From Ancylobacter novellus (GTDB lineage Bacteria; Pseudomonadota; Alphaproteobacteria; Rhizobiales; Xanthobacteraceae), in contig QFQD01000005.1 of the NCBI GenBank assembly GCA_003241485.1, positions 9,864 to 73,863 on the forward strand: a DNA stretch of 64,000 nt. The letters run 5' to 3'. Below are positions 34,354 to 43,556 of the stretch, in pieces (position 1 is the stretch's first letter; each line of letters starts with the position of its first letter). The notes beneath the pieces are model-generated. The model searched no databases, was not told where the DNA came from, and was given only the letters and a program-made list of their open reading frames with translations. Both the position numbers and the translations under genes were made by a program.

Positions 34354-35127
34354 ATGACGGAGCGTGCCGAGGCCATCGTCGTTCGGGACCTTCACAAGCG
34401 CTTCGGCGCGCTCGAGGTCCTCAAGGGTGTCTCGCTCACGGCCCGCGAGGGCGACGTCATCGCCATTATCGGCGGTTCCGGCTCGGGCAAGTCCACCTTC
34501 CTGCGCTGCATCAACATGCTCGAAGTGCCAAGCGGCGGGTCGGTGGCGGTGCGCGGCGAGGAGATCGCCCTGAAGCCGGATGGCGCCGGCGGGCTGACGC
34601 CGCGGGACCGCAAGCAGGTGCAGCGCCTGCGCTCGCGCCTCGGCATGGTGTTCCAGAGCTTCAACCTCTGGCAGCACATGACCATCCTGCAGAATGTCAT
34701 CGAGGCGCCCGTGCATGTGCTCGGCGTGCCGAAGGCCGAGGCGATCGAGCGGGCGGAGGCGCTGCTGCGGCGCGTCGGCCTGTTCGACAAGCGCGACGTC
34801 TACCCGGCCTTCCTGTCCGGTGGTCAGCAGCAGCGCGCGGCCATTGCCCGGGCGTTGGCCATCCAGCCGCATGCGATGCTGTTCGACGAGCCGACCTCCG
34901 CGCTGGACCCGGAACTGGTCGGCGAGGTGCTGGGCGTGATCGGCGATCTGGCGAAGGAACAGCGCACCATGATCCTGGTGACGCACGAGATGAAATTCGC
35001 CCGCAATGTCGCCAGCCACATCGTGTTCCTCGCCCACGGCGTGATCGAGGAACAGGGCCCGCCGGAGCAGATCTTCGGCGATCCGAAATCGGAGCGGCTG
35101 AAGAAATTCATCAGTTCAGTTCATTGA
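34354..35127 (+). CDS. Polar amino-acid ABC transporter ATP-binding protein (HisP/ArtP type)
   Basis: A 257-residue ATPase. Walker A is IIGGSGSGKSTFLRCINMLE, the Q loop is MVFQSFNLWQHMT, the signature is LSGGQQQRAAIARALA, Walker B is AMLFDEPTSALDPE and the switch is VTHEMKFARN. This is the PAAT family pattern for arginine, lysine, histidine or glutamine importers. ATG 34354 was chosen because the family starts about 7 residues before the first strand; GGAG lies 10 bp upstream. It leads an operon with its binding protein, two permeases and an M20 amidohydrolase. Confidence 0.93.
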   Translation: MTERAEAIVVRDLHKRFGALEVLKGVSLTAREGDVIAIIGGSGSGKSTFLRCINMLEVPSGGSVAVRGEEIALKPDGAGGLTPRDRKQVQRLRSRLGMVFQSFNLWQHMTILQNVIEAPVHVLGVPKAEAIERAEALLRRVGLFDKRDVYPAFLSGGQQQRAAIARALAIQPHAMLFDEPTSALDPELVGEVLGVIGDLAKEQRTMILVTHEMKFARNVASHIVFLAHGVIEEQGPPEQIFGDPKSERLKKFISSVH

Positions 35128-35154
35128 AACGCCTGAAAAACCAGAGGGAAAACG

Positions 35155-35937
35155 ATGAAGAACGCACTCAAGACGATCATTGCCGCCGCTGCCATCGGCC
35201 TTGCCGGCGTGTGCGCCGTGGCGGCCGAGCCGCTGAAGGTCGGCTTCGCCGCCGAGCCCTATCCGCCCTTCGCCTCGCCCGACGCCTCCGGCAAGTGGGA
35301 AGGCTGGGAGGTCGAGTTCATGCAGGCCATCTGCAAGCAGGCCAAGCTCGACTGCGTCATCACGCCCGTCGCCTGGGACGGCATCATTCCCGCGCTGACC
35401 TCCAAGAAGATCGACATGATCGTCGGCTCCATGTCGATCACCCCCGAGCGCCTGAAGACGATCGATTTCTCCGACAAATATTACAACACGCCGACCGGCG
35501 TGATGGGCCCGAAAGCTGAGAAGTTCGACGCCACGCCCGCCGGCCTGAAGGGCAAGACCATCGGCGTGCAGGTCTCCACCATCCACCAGGACTACGCCAC
35601 CAAGTACTTCGGCGGCGCGGGTGCGACGGTCAAGGAATACCAGACGCAGGATGAGGCCAATAACGACCTCGCCGCCGGCCGCATCGACGCCGTGCAGGCC
35701 GATGCCATCGCGCTGGACGCCTTCCTGAAGTCCGATCAGGGCAAGCAGTGCTGCGAACTGAAGGGCAATGTGAAGGATGATCCGGCGATCCTCGGCGCGG
35801 GCGTCGGCGTGGGCCTGCGCAAGGGCGACACCGAGCTGAAGGCCAAGATCAACGCCGCGATCAAGGCGATCCGCGCCAACGGCACCTATGACGCCTTCTC
35901 CAAGAAGTACTTCGACTTCGACATCTATGGCGGTTGA
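35155..35937 (+). CDS. Polar amino-acid ABC transporter substrate-binding protein
   Basis: A 260-residue binding protein with a Sec signal (MKNALKTIIAAAAIGLAGVCAVAAEP, cleaved near residue 23). Its mature N terminus LKVGFAAEPYPPFASPDASGKWEGWEVEFMQAICKQAKLDC is typical of the lysine/arginine/ornithine and histidine group. The segment MIVGSMSITPERLKTIDFSDKYYNTP carries the SIT(P)ER motif with the arginine that holds the ligand's carboxylate. Context points to arginine or an arginine derivative. A hairpin at 35951-35973 follows the stop. Confidence 0.93.
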   Translation: MKNALKTIIAAAAIGLAGVCAVAAEPLKVGFAAEPYPPFASPDASGKWEGWEVEFMQAICKQAKLDCVITPVAWDGIIPALTSKKIDMIVGSMSITPERLKTIDFSDKYYNTPTGVMGPKAEKFDATPAGLKGKTIGVQVSTIHQDYATKYFGGAGATVKEYQTQDEANNDLAAGRIDAVQADAIALDAFLKSDQGKQCCELKGNVKDDPAILGAGVGVGLRKGDTELKAKINAAIKAIRANGTYDAFSKKYFDFDIYGG

Positions 35938-35950
35938 TCGGGCCTGATCC

Positions 35951-35973
35951 GGGTCGGCGCGCCGCGCCGGCCC
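35951..35973 (+). repeat. Intercistronic hairpin between binding-protein and permease genes
   Basis: GGGTCGGCGC (35951-35960), loop GCC, GCGCCGGCCC (35964-35973); nine of ten pairs match. The sequence after it is not a T run, so it is more likely an mRNA 3'-end stabiliser or partial terminator than a full terminator. Confidence 0.6.
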
Positions 35974-36000
35974 GTTCCTTCTCGCGGCGAGGCGGACCCA

Positions 36001-36729
36001 ATGGCCGATCCCACTCCCCTGATCAATTGGGGCCTGCTGGCACTCGATCCGCCCGGCTGGGGCAGCGTGCTGCTGGCCGGGTTCTTCAATTCGATCAAGA
36101 TCGCGATCGGCGGCTATTCGCTCGGCCTCGTCCTCGGCACGGGCGGCGCCTTCGGCAAGCTCTATGGCGGGCCGGTGACCAAGGACCTGCTGGAGGTCTA
36201 CACCACGGTCGTGCGCGCCGTGCCTGAGCTCGTGCTCATCCTGATCCTTTATTATGCCGGCACGGATCTCCTGAACCGGCTCTCCGGCGCGATGGGCTAC
36301 GGCTCCATCGACATCAGCGGCCTCGCCGCCGGCATCTTCGTCATTGGCGTGGTGCAGGGCGCCTATTCGACCGAGGTGCTGCGCGGGGCGATACAGGCCG
36401 TGCCGCCCGGCCAGATCGAGGCGGCGCGGGCCTATGGCATGTCGCCTTTGATGGTGCTGCGCCGCGTCACCCTGCCGGCCATGCTGCCCCATGCCATTCC
36501 CGGCCTGTCCAATCTGTGGCTCATCGCCACCAAGGACACGGCGCTGCTCGCGGTGGTCGGCTTCAGCGAGCTGACGCTGGTGACGCGGCAGGCGGCCGGC
36601 GCCACCAAGGCGTACATGCTGTTCTTCTGCGCGGCGGGCGTGCTGTATCTGGCCCTGACGCTGGTCTCCAACCTCATCATCCATCTCATCGAGACACGCG
36701 CCCGGCGCGGTTGGGCGGCGACGCGATGA
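36001..36729 (+). CDS. Polar amino-acid ABC transporter permease (HisQ/ArtQ type)
   Basis: A 242-residue permease with five hydrophobic segments. The family motif TVVRAVPELVLILILYY is near residues 73-89 and the EAA-like loop GQIEAARAYGMSPLMVLRRVTLPAMLP follows. The adjacent permease gene overlaps by 4 bp (ATGA). Starting MADPTPLINWGLLALDPPGWGS, it belongs to the HisQ half of the permease pair. Confidence 0.92.
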   Translation: MADPTPLINWGLLALDPPGWGSVLLAGFFNSIKIAIGGYSLGLVLGTGGAFGKLYGGPVTKDLLEVYTTVVRAVPELVLILILYYAGTDLLNRLSGAMGYGSIDISGLAAGIFVIGVVQGAYSTEVLRGAIQAVPPGQIEAARAYGMSPLMVLRRVTLPAMLPHAIPGLSNLWLIATKDTALLAVVGFSELTLVTRQAAGATKAYMLFFCAAGVLYLALTLVSNLIIHLIETRARRGWAATR

Positions 36730-37607
36730 GGGCCGCCAACCAAGCATCCGACGACGCGCCCGAGCCGGAATCGCTGGTCGATCTGCCGCCTGAAGAGACG
36801 ACACTGGCGGCGACGGCGCTCACCAGCCTGCCGAGCGGCAGGGGCTTCCTGAAGCCGCACCGTATCGCGCTCCTGGCGGTGGCGGGTCTCATGGTGTTCT
36901 GCGCCGCCTGGTTCATGCGCTGGGACTGGCTGCCGCAATATGCCGGCGCCCTGGCCTCCGGTGTCAGCGTGACGCTGCTGATGCTTGTCAGCACCGCACT
37001 GCTCGGCTTCCTGTTCGCCGTGCCGATCGGGCTGGTGCAGGTGACGGGGCCCTGGCCGCTGAAGGCGATGGCAAGCGGCTTCTGCACTGTGATCCGCGGC
37101 ACGCCGCTGCTGCTGCAGCTCTGGCTGCTCTATTACGGGCTGGGCTCGCTGTTTCCCCAGTTCCCCGAAATCCGCCAGTCCTTCCTCTGGCCCTATCTGC
37201 GCGAGGCCTGGCCCTATGGCGTGGCGGCGCTCACCATTTCCTTCGCCGCCTATGAGGGCGAGGTGATGCGCGGCGCCTTCTCCGGCGTGCCCAAGGGCGA
37301 ACTCGAAGCGGCCCGCGCCTATGGCATGAGCCGCTGGAAGGTGTTCTGGCGCATCTGGCTGCCGCGCGCGGTGCACCGGGCGCTGCCCACGCTCAATGGC
37401 GAGACGGTCCTCCAGCTCAAGGCGACGCCGCTGGTGGCCACCATCACCGTGATCGACGTCTATGCCGTCATCTCCAAAATACGCCAGACGACCTTTCTCA
37501 CCTATGAGCCGCTGCTGCTGCTGGCGATGATCTATCTGTGCCTGACCGCCCTGCTGGTCGTGGTTTTCCGCCATTTCGAGAACAAGATACCAACCCGGAA
37601 TGCCTGA
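36726..37607 (+). CDS. Polar amino-acid ABC transporter permease (HisM type)
   Basis: A 293-residue permease with a long soluble N-terminal tail of about 50 residues (acidic, DDAPEPESLVDLPPEE) before the first membrane segment. The motifs TVIRGTPLLLQLWLLYYGLG and KGELEAARAYGMSRWKVFWRIWLPRAV are the PAAT substrate and EAA regions. The tail is longer than in HisM. The gene overlaps the previous permease gene and the next amidohydrolase gene. Confidence 0.92.
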   Translation: MRAANQASDDAPEPESLVDLPPEETTLAATALTSLPSGRGFLKPHRIALLAVAGLMVFCAAWFMRWDWLPQYAGALASGVSVTLLMLVSTALLGFLFAVPIGLVQVTGPWPLKAMASGFCTVIRGTPLLLQLWLLYYGLGSLFPQFPEIRQSFLWPYLREAWPYGVAALTISFAAYEGEVMRGAFSGVPKGELEAARAYGMSRWKVFWRIWLPRAVHRALPTLNGETVLQLKATPLVATITVIDVYAVISKIRQTTFLTYEPLLLLAMIYLCLTALLVVVFRHFENKIPTRNA

Positions 37608-38778
37608 GATGAACGTTCGCGCCTTGCTCTCCAATGCGATGCCGGAGCTGGTGGCGCTGCGCCAGGATCTGCACGCCCATCCCGAGCTGGGGCTGGAAGA
37701 GGTGCGGACCTCGGAGGTGATCGCCCGCGAACTGGACGCGCTCGGCTACACCGTCTCGCGGGGCCTCGCCAAAACCGGGCTGGTGGCCACGCTGACGAAC
37801 GGCACGGGCAGCCGCTCGGTCGGCATCCGCGCCGATATCGACGCGCTGCCGATCGTCGAGGAGACCGGCCTGTCTTATGCCAGCAAGACGCCGGGGCTGA
37901 TGCATGCCTGCGGCCATGACGGCCACACCGCCATGCTGCTGGGCGCGGCGCGCGCGATCGCCGAGCGGCGCAATTTCGAGGGCACCGTGCACCTCATCTT
38001 CCAGCCGGCGGAGGAGAATTTCGGCGGCGCCAAGATCATGGTGGAGGAGGGGCTGTTCGACCGCTTTCCCTGCGATGCCGTGTTCGCGCTGCATAATGAT
38101 CCCGATGCGCCCTTCGGCACGTTCATCTTCAGGGATGGGCCGATCATGGCGGCGGTGGACGAGTGCCGCATCACCGTGCACGGGCTCGGCGGGCACGGCG
38201 CCGAGCCGCAGGCCACCGCCGACCCCATCGTCGCCGGGGCCTCCATCGTGCTGGCGCTGCAGACCATCGTCTCGCGCAACATCCACCCGATGGACCCGAC
38301 GGTGGTCACGGTCGGCGCCTTCAACGCCGGGGCGGCCAGCAACGTCATCCCCGCACGCGCCGAACTCATCGTGGGCGTGCGCTCCTTCGACCCTGATGTG
38401 CGCGACGAGCTGGAGCGCCGGATCCGCCTCGTCGCGGAAGGCCAGGCGGCGAGCTATGGCATGAGCGCGACGGTGGACTATCAGCGCAGCTACGACGCCA
38501 CCATCAACCACAAGGCGGAAACCGATTTCCTGCGCGATCTCGCCACCCGCTTCGCCGGCGCCGAGCAGGTGCGCGAGATGCCCCGTCCCAGCATGGGCAG
38601 CGAGGATTTCGCCTATATGCTGAGGGAGCGCCCCGGCAGCTATTTCTTCCTCGGCGGACGCACCTCCGAGGCGGACCGACCGCTGCATCACCCCGGCTAT
38701 AATTTCAACGACGACCTGCTGCCCATCGGCGCGGCGTTCTGGACCGAGCTGGTGGAGACCTATCTGCGCCCTGCCTGA
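37600..38778 (+). CDS. M20 family amidohydrolase (hippurate/N-acyl-amino-acid hydrolase type)
   Basis: A 392-residue di-metal peptidase-family M20 amidohydrolase (an ATG at 37609 gives 389). Metal and catalytic motifs are LHAHPELGLEEV, IRADIDALPI, MHACGHDGHTAMLLGAA, FQPAEENFGGAKIM and PRPSMGSEDFAYML. Such enzymes remove acyl groups from N-acyl amino acids. Its overlap with the permease gene suggests that it deacylates the imported compound, for example an N-acylated arginine-type amino acid; this substrate is inference. Confidence 0.92.
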   Translation: MPEMNVRALLSNAMPELVALRQDLHAHPELGLEEVRTSEVIARELDALGYTVSRGLAKTGLVATLTNGTGSRSVGIRADIDALPIVEETGLSYASKTPGLMHACGHDGHTAMLLGAARAIAERRNFEGTVHLIFQPAEENFGGAKIMVEEGLFDRFPCDAVFALHNDPDAPFGTFIFRDGPIMAAVDECRITVHGLGGHGAEPQATADPIVAGASIVLALQTIVSRNIHPMDPTVVTVGAFNAGAASNVIPARAELIVGVRSFDPDVRDELERRIRLVAEGQAASYGMSATVDYQRSYDATINHKAETDFLRDLATRFAGAEQVREMPRPSMGSEDFAYMLRERPGSYFFLGGRTSEADRPLHHPGYNFNDDLLPIGAAFWTELVETYLRPA

Positions 38779-38897
38779 GGGGCGCGCGGCAGGTGAATTC
38801 CTGACCTCATTGCACGCAGCGGGCTCTCGTCGGAACCGAGGGCGGGCCGGGCGGTTTACCGCTGTGACCCGCGTCGACCCGAGGACGGCCTGAACCC

Positions 38898-41072
38898 ATG
38901 AGCTTTGCCCCCGACATGCTTGAAGCGGCCACCGCCCGAGGCGCGGTGCCGCGCAGCCCCGGCCCGCCCGCGCCGCTGGAATCGGCTCCCGTGCTGCGCC
39001 CGGGCCGCAATGTGTGGCGGCAGGAGCAGGCGACGCGCGCGGCGGTGCTGGTCGACGGCGCGAGCTATTTCGGTGCCTTGCGGGCGGCCATGCTGGAGGC
39101 GCGCGAGACCATCCATATCGCCGGCTGGGACCTCGACAGCCGCATGAAGCTGGTCGGTGAAAGCGGCACGGCGGAGGATGGGCTGCCGGAAACCCTCGCC
39201 GCCTTCCTCACCGCGCTGGTGGCGCGCAATCCGCGCCTGCGCATCCGCCTGCTGCTGTGGGACTATTCGGTGATGTTCGCCTTCGAGCGGGAACTGGCGC
39301 CGATCTTCTCCTTCATGTGGGCGACGCCGCGCCAGATCGAATTCTGCTTCGACGACGTCCTGCCCATCGGCGCCTCGCATCACCAGAAGATCGTGGTGAT
39401 CGACGACCGCATGGCCTTCTCCGGCGGGCTCGATCTCACCGGCCGGCGCTGGGACACCAGCGCGCATCTGCCGGACGACGCTCGCCGGCTCGATCCTGCG
39501 GGCGCGGCCTATGCGCCGTTCCACGATGTGCAGATGGCGGTTGACGGTGCGGCCGCGGCAGCGCTGGGGCGTCTGTTCCGCGAGCGCTGGAAGCGCGCGG
39601 CGTGCGAGCGCCTGCCGTCCCCGCGCCACCGCGTCCGCGCCGATCGCTGGCCGCAGGGACTGGAGCCGGATTTCCATTCGCTCGACATCGGCATCTCCCG
39701 CACCTTGCCGCCTTATGAGAAAGAGAGCGAGGTTCGCGAGGTCGAGGCGCTGTTCTTCGACATGCTCGATGTCGCCGAGCGCCACCTCTATATCGAGAAC
39801 CAGTTCCTCACCTGCGAGCGCTTCACCGCGCGGCTCATCGAGCGCCTGCGGGAATGTCCCCAGCTGGAGGCGCTGCTCATCACGCCGAAGGACTATCGCA
39901 GCTGGTTCGAGCATCAGGCCATGGGCGTCGGCCGCGATCGCGTGCTGGCCCGTCTCGCCGAAGCGGGCGTCACCGACCGCGTGCGCATGGTGTTTCCCGA
40001 ATCCGAGGCGGAGGGTTCCACGACGGCGGTGATGGTCCACTCCAAGGTGATGATCGTCGACGACCGCCTGCTGCGCGTGGGCTCGGCCAATCTGTGCAAC
40101 CGCTCCATGGGGTTCGACAGCGAGTGCGATCTGGTAATCGAAGCGGGCACGGACGAGGCCCGCGCCGGCGTGGCGGCGGTGCGAAACCGTATGCTGGGCG
40201 AGCATGTCGGGCGCGATGGCGCGGAAGTCGCCGCCATCATCGAGCGGACCGGCTCGCTGCTGGCGGTTCTCGATGAGGCAACCGGGGGACGCCGTCTGGT
40301 CGAGGTGTCGCATAGCGCGCCGAGCGACCTGCCGCTGCCCGCCATCGACGCGCTGGCCGACCCGCTGGAGCCGATCTATGAGCGCTCGCCCGCGCGTGGG
40401 GGCAAATCCCTGATGCGCCGCCTGCTGCCGCTGGGCATCGCGGTCGTGCTGGTGGCGGCGCTGGTGTTCGCCTGGGCGAATTCCCCCTTCTCCGAGCCCG
40501 AACGGCTGATCGGCGCACTGGATGGCATGGCCGAGCGCCCATGGGCGCCCGCCGCCGTGGTTGCCCTCTATGTGCTTGGCGGGCTGGTGGTTTTTCCGGT
40601 TTCGGTACTCATCGTCGCCACCGTCGCGGTGTTCGGCGGCTGGACCGGTGCGTTGCTCGCCGGCGGCGGCGCGCTGGCCAGCGCGGTCGTGACCTATTTC
40701 ATCGGCCGGCAGCTCGGCGCGGGCATGATCCGGCGTTTCATCGGCCCACGCATCAACCGCATCCGGCGCGGTCTTGCCAGCCAGGGCATCGTGACGGTGG
40801 CGACGGTGCGGCTGGTGCCACTGGCGCCATTCACCTTCGTCAATCTGGTGGCCGGCGCGGCGGGCGTGCGCATCGTCGATTATGTCGTGGGCACCGCCAT
40901 CGGCCTGATGCCTGGGCTGATCGTGCTGACGGCGCTCGGGCGGCAGATCGTCGACATGATCTCGCAGCCCTCACTCGCCGGCGCCGGCCTGCTCGCGGGG
41001 CTGGTGCTGCTCTGGGTGCTCTGCTCGCTCGGCCTCCAGCTGCTGGTGTCGCATTTCCGCGGGGAACGGTGA
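38898..41072 (+). CDS. Phospholipase D family protein fused to a VTT (DedA-like) membrane domain
   Basis: A 724-residue fusion. The N-terminal half is a phospholipase D with two HKD motifs: His162-Lys164-Asp169 (SHHQKIVVIDD) and His381-Lys383-Asp388 (VHSKVMIVDDR), each followed by the GS/GG-x-N/D context (SGGLDLTGRRWD and VGSANLCNRS). A transmembrane segment follows near 508-528 (LPLGIAVVLVAALVFAWANS). The C-terminal third is a VTT/SNARE-associated domain with GGWTGALLAGGGALASAVVTYFIGRQLG and VRLVPLAPFTFVNLVAGAAGVRIVDYVVGTAIG. It would hydrolyse or transfer phosphatidyl groups at the membrane. It overlaps the next gene by 4 bp (GTGA). Confidence 0.9.
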   Translation: MSFAPDMLEAATARGAVPRSPGPPAPLESAPVLRPGRNVWRQEQATRAAVLVDGASYFGALRAAMLEARETIHIAGWDLDSRMKLVGESGTAEDGLPETLAAFLTALVARNPRLRIRLLLWDYSVMFAFERELAPIFSFMWATPRQIEFCFDDVLPIGASHHQKIVVIDDRMAFSGGLDLTGRRWDTSAHLPDDARRLDPAGAAYAPFHDVQMAVDGAAAAALGRLFRERWKRAACERLPSPRHRVRADRWPQGLEPDFHSLDIGISRTLPPYEKESEVREVEALFFDMLDVAERHLYIENQFLTCERFTARLIERLRECPQLEALLITPKDYRSWFEHQAMGVGRDRVLARLAEAGVTDRVRMVFPESEAEGSTTAVMVHSKVMIVDDRLLRVGSANLCNRSMGFDSECDLVIEAGTDEARAGVAAVRNRMLGEHVGRDGAEVAAIIERTGSLLAVLDEATGGRRLVEVSHSAPSDLPLPAIDALADPLEPIYERSPARGGKSLMRRLLPLGIAVVLVAALVFAWANSPFSEPERLIGALDGMAERPWAPAAVVALYVLGGLVVFPVSVLIVATVAVFGGWTGALLAGGGALASAVVTYFIGRQLGAGMIRRFIGPRINRIRRGLASQGIVTVATVRLVPLAPFTFVNLVAGAAGVRIVDYVVGTAIGLMPGLIVLTALGRQIVDMISQPSLAGAGLLAGLVLLWVLCSLGLQLLVSHFRGER

Positions 41073-41833
41073 ATCTCGTGCGGCCCGAGCTGCGCGTCAC
41101 GTCGCCGGGCCTCCGGGTCATGACATGGAACATCCATGGCGGGGTGGGCCCCGACGGGCGCTTTGACCTCGATCGCATCGCCGCGCTGATCGCCCGCCAT
41201 CGCCCGGACGTGCTGGCCCTGCAGGAAGTGGACACGCGCGGCCGGGGCGTCGACTGCCTCGCGCCGCTGCAGGGGCTCGGCATCGGCCATTTCGCCGAGG
41301 CGCGCACCATCGTCGTGCCGGACGGGCATTACGGGCATGCCCTCTTCACCCGCTGGCCGACCCGCAATGTGGTGCTGCACGATCTCTCGGTGCGCCGGCG
41401 GGAGCCGCGCATCGCCATCGAGACCGAGGTGGAGACGCCGTTCGGCCCGCTGCATCTCGTCGCCGTCCATCTTGGCCTCGCCTTCCTCGAACGCCGGCGC
41501 CAGTCCATGGCTCTGGCCGCATTGGCGAAACGGGCGCGCGGGATGCCGACCGTGATGATGGGTGACTTCAACGACTGGTGCTCGCTCGGCCTCGTCTCCC
41601 GCGCCATTCATCGGGCGCTGCCCTTCCGCACGCGGCTGCGCAGCTTTCCCGCGCGCTGGCCGCTGCTGCGGCTGGACGGGGTCTATTGCAGCGCGCCCGG
41701 CATGCTGGCGGCGAGCTTCACCGACCCGGCCGCGCGCATGGCCTCCGACCATCTTCCGATCATCGCCGATATCCGGCTGCCGGTCGCCAGCCCGCACCTC
41801 GTCCGCCAAGGCGACGCGATAGCGGTGGAGTAA
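41069..41833 (+). CDS. Endonuclease/exonuclease/phosphatase (EEP) family hydrolase
   Basis: A 254-residue EEP-fold hydrolase from a GTG start overlapping the phospholipase stop. The motifs are MTWNIHGGVG (metal Asn), LALQEVDTRGRG (metal Glu), VAVHLGLA, MMGDFNDW (catalytic Asp/Asn) and ASDHLPIIADI (catalytic His). It resembles YbhP-type proteins, which sit beside cardiolipin synthase and DedA-type genes in other bacteria. Coupled to the PLD-VTT gene, it likely acts on the same lipid or its headgroup rather than on nucleic acid. Confidence 0.9.
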   Translation: MNLVRPELRVTSPGLRVMTWNIHGGVGPDGRFDLDRIAALIARHRPDVLALQEVDTRGRGVDCLAPLQGLGIGHFAEARTIVVPDGHYGHALFTRWPTRNVVLHDLSVRRREPRIAIETEVETPFGPLHLVAVHLGLAFLERRRQSMALAALAKRARGMPTVMMGDFNDWCSLGLVSRAIHRALPFRTRLRSFPARWPLLRLDGVYCSAPGMLAASFTDPAARMASDHLPIIADIRLPVASPHLVRQGDAIAVE

Positions 41834-41888
41834 GCGCGCCGGAATGGTAATAGTGCCCGCAACCGGATCGGAAGCGGACTGCCGTCTC

Positions 41889-42581
41889 ATGCGCCCCGCG
41901 CTCATCATCTTCGATTGCGACGGCGTGCTGATCGACAGCGAGGTGCTGAGTGCCGGCGCGCTTATCGATGCGCTGGCCGACCATGGCGTCGCGGTCGATC
42001 TCGCCTTCGTCGCCCGTCATTTCATCGGCCGTTCCTATTCGGTGATCGTCAGCGAAGTGCATGCGCGCTTCGGCATCGCGCTGCCCCCGAGCTTCGAGGA
42101 CGATTATCGCGCGCGCCTGCTGGCGGCCTTCGAGGCGGAGCTCACGGCGATGGAGGGCGCCGTCGAGGCGCTCGCCGCGCTCGACGTGCCGTTCTGCCTT
42201 GCCACCTCATCGAGCCCGCTGCGGCTGGCCGCCTCGCTGCGGATCACCGGTCTCGACGGCGTGTTTGCCGGCCGGAGCTTCACGGCGAGCGAGGTGGCGC
42301 GCGGCAAGCCGGCGCCGGACCTGTTCCTGCACGCTGCCGCCCGCATGGGCGCCGATCCCGCCGCCTGCGTGGTGATCGAGGATAGCGGCGTCGGTCTTGC
42401 TGCCGGGAAGGCGGCCGGGATGGAGGTGTGGCACTTCACCGGCGGCCGCCATTTCGCCGTGATGGAACTGCCTCTGCCGGAAGGCCTGCAGCCGCACCGC
42501 CGTTTCACCAGTTTCGCCGAGATGCGGGCCGGCCGGCCCGAGCTCTTCCGCCCTTTCGCTGACATAGTCCGTACCGCATGA
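41889..42581 (+). CDS. HAD family hydrolase (beta-phosphoglucomutase-like, subfamily IA)
   Basis: A 230-residue phosphatase. The nucleophile motif FDCDGVLIDSEVLSAGALID is at about residues 8-27, the serine motif is LATSSSPLRL, the lysine is in ARGKPAPDLFLHAA, and the acidic motif is CVVIEDSGVGLAAGKAAGM. ATG 41889 is 8 residues before the nucleophile strand, as in the family. It overlaps the SorC regulator gene (ATGA) and heads the polyol module; members beside smo/mtl operons probably dephosphorylate a sugar or polyol phosphate. Confidence 0.9.
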   Translation: MRPALIIFDCDGVLIDSEVLSAGALIDALADHGVAVDLAFVARHFIGRSYSVIVSEVHARFGIALPPSFEDDYRARLLAAFEAELTAMEGAVEALAALDVPFCLATSSSPLRLAASLRITGLDGVFAGRSFTASEVARGKPAPDLFLHAAARMGADPAACVVIEDSGVGLAAGKAAGMEVWHFTGGRHFAVMELPLPEGLQPHRRFTSFAEMRAGRPELFRPFADIVRTA

Positions 42582-43534
42582 GCCTCATCGAACCCGACGC
42601 CTCCGCTGACGACCAGGCCGCCCGTGCGGCCTGGCTTTACTATGTCGGCGGCCTGACACAGGACCAGATCGCCAGCGAGATGGGGGTCTCGCGCCAGCGC
42701 GCGCAGCGTCTGGTGAGCCGCGCCGTGGCCTCGGGGCTTATCCATGTGCGGCTGAACCACCATCTCGCCAGCTGCCTCGCGCTGGAAAGCGCGCTGCGCG
42801 AGCGCTTCAATCTGGTGATCTGCCGGGTGGTGCCGGGTCTCGGGCCGGACCGCGATCCCGTGCGCGCCATCGCCCCGGCGGCGGCGGCGGAAATGGAGCG
42901 GGTGCTGCGCGAGCCGCGGCCGCGGGTCATTGCGCTCGGCACCGGGCGGGCGCTGCGCGGCATGATCGAGGCCCTGGGCACCATAGAGGCGCCGCAGCAC
43001 CGGCTGGTTTCGCTGATCGGCAACATCGCGCCGGACGGCTCCGCCTCCTATTACGACGTCATCATGCGGCTGGCGGAAAAGGTGCACGCGCCGCATTACC
43101 CGATGCCGGTGCCGGTGATCTCCGAGACCAGCCGCGAGAAGGAGCAGTTTCTCGCGCTGGGGCCGGTTCGCAAGGTGCGCGAGCTGGCCGGCGCGGCGGA
43201 CGCCGCCTTCGTCGGCGTCGGCCAGATGAGCCAGGACGCGCCGCTGCTGACCGACGGCTTCCTCAAGCCTTCGGAACTGATCGAGGTGCAGCAGGCCGGT
43301 GCGGTGGGCGAGGTGGTCGGGCGCATCTTCGACGTCAACGGGCGCTATATGGATCTGCCGATCAACGAGCGCCTCGGCAGCCTGCATGCCCCGGCCACCC
43401 GGCCGGACCGGCCGGTGATCGGCGTCGCGGCCGGCCCCTCCAAGATACCGGCAATCGCCGCGGCGCTGCGCGGCGGGCTGCTGAACGGACTTGTCAGCGA
43501 CGAGCCGACCGCGCGCGGCGTATTGGCGCTGTGA
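42578..43534 (+). CDS. SorC/DeoR-type sugar-binding transcriptional regulator
   Basis: A 318-residue regulator with an N-terminal helix-turn-helix (AAWLYYVGGLTQDQIASEMGVSRQRAQRLVSRAVASGLI) and a SorC-type sugar-phosphate-binding domain (VIALGTGRALRGMIEAL, LVSLIGNIAPDGSASYYDVIMRLAEK, DAAFVGVGQMSQDAPLL). It is placed before the polyol importer and likely governs it from the region 43535-43903. The effector is likely a polyol or its phosphate. Confidence 0.92.
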   Translation: MSLIEPDASADDQAARAAWLYYVGGLTQDQIASEMGVSRQRAQRLVSRAVASGLIHVRLNHHLASCLALESALRERFNLVICRVVPGLGPDRDPVRAIAPAAAAEMERVLREPRPRVIALGTGRALRGMIEALGTIEAPQHRLVSLIGNIAPDGSASYYDVIMRLAEKVHAPHYPMPVPVISETSREKEQFLALGPVRKVRELAGAADAAFVGVGQMSQDAPLLTDGFLKPSELIEVQQAGAVGEVVGRIFDVNGRYMDLPINERLGSLHAPATRPDRPVIGVAAGPSKIPAIAAALRGGLLNGLVSDEPTARGVLAL

Positions 43535-43556
43535 GGGCCGGTCTGGCAGAGGATTC

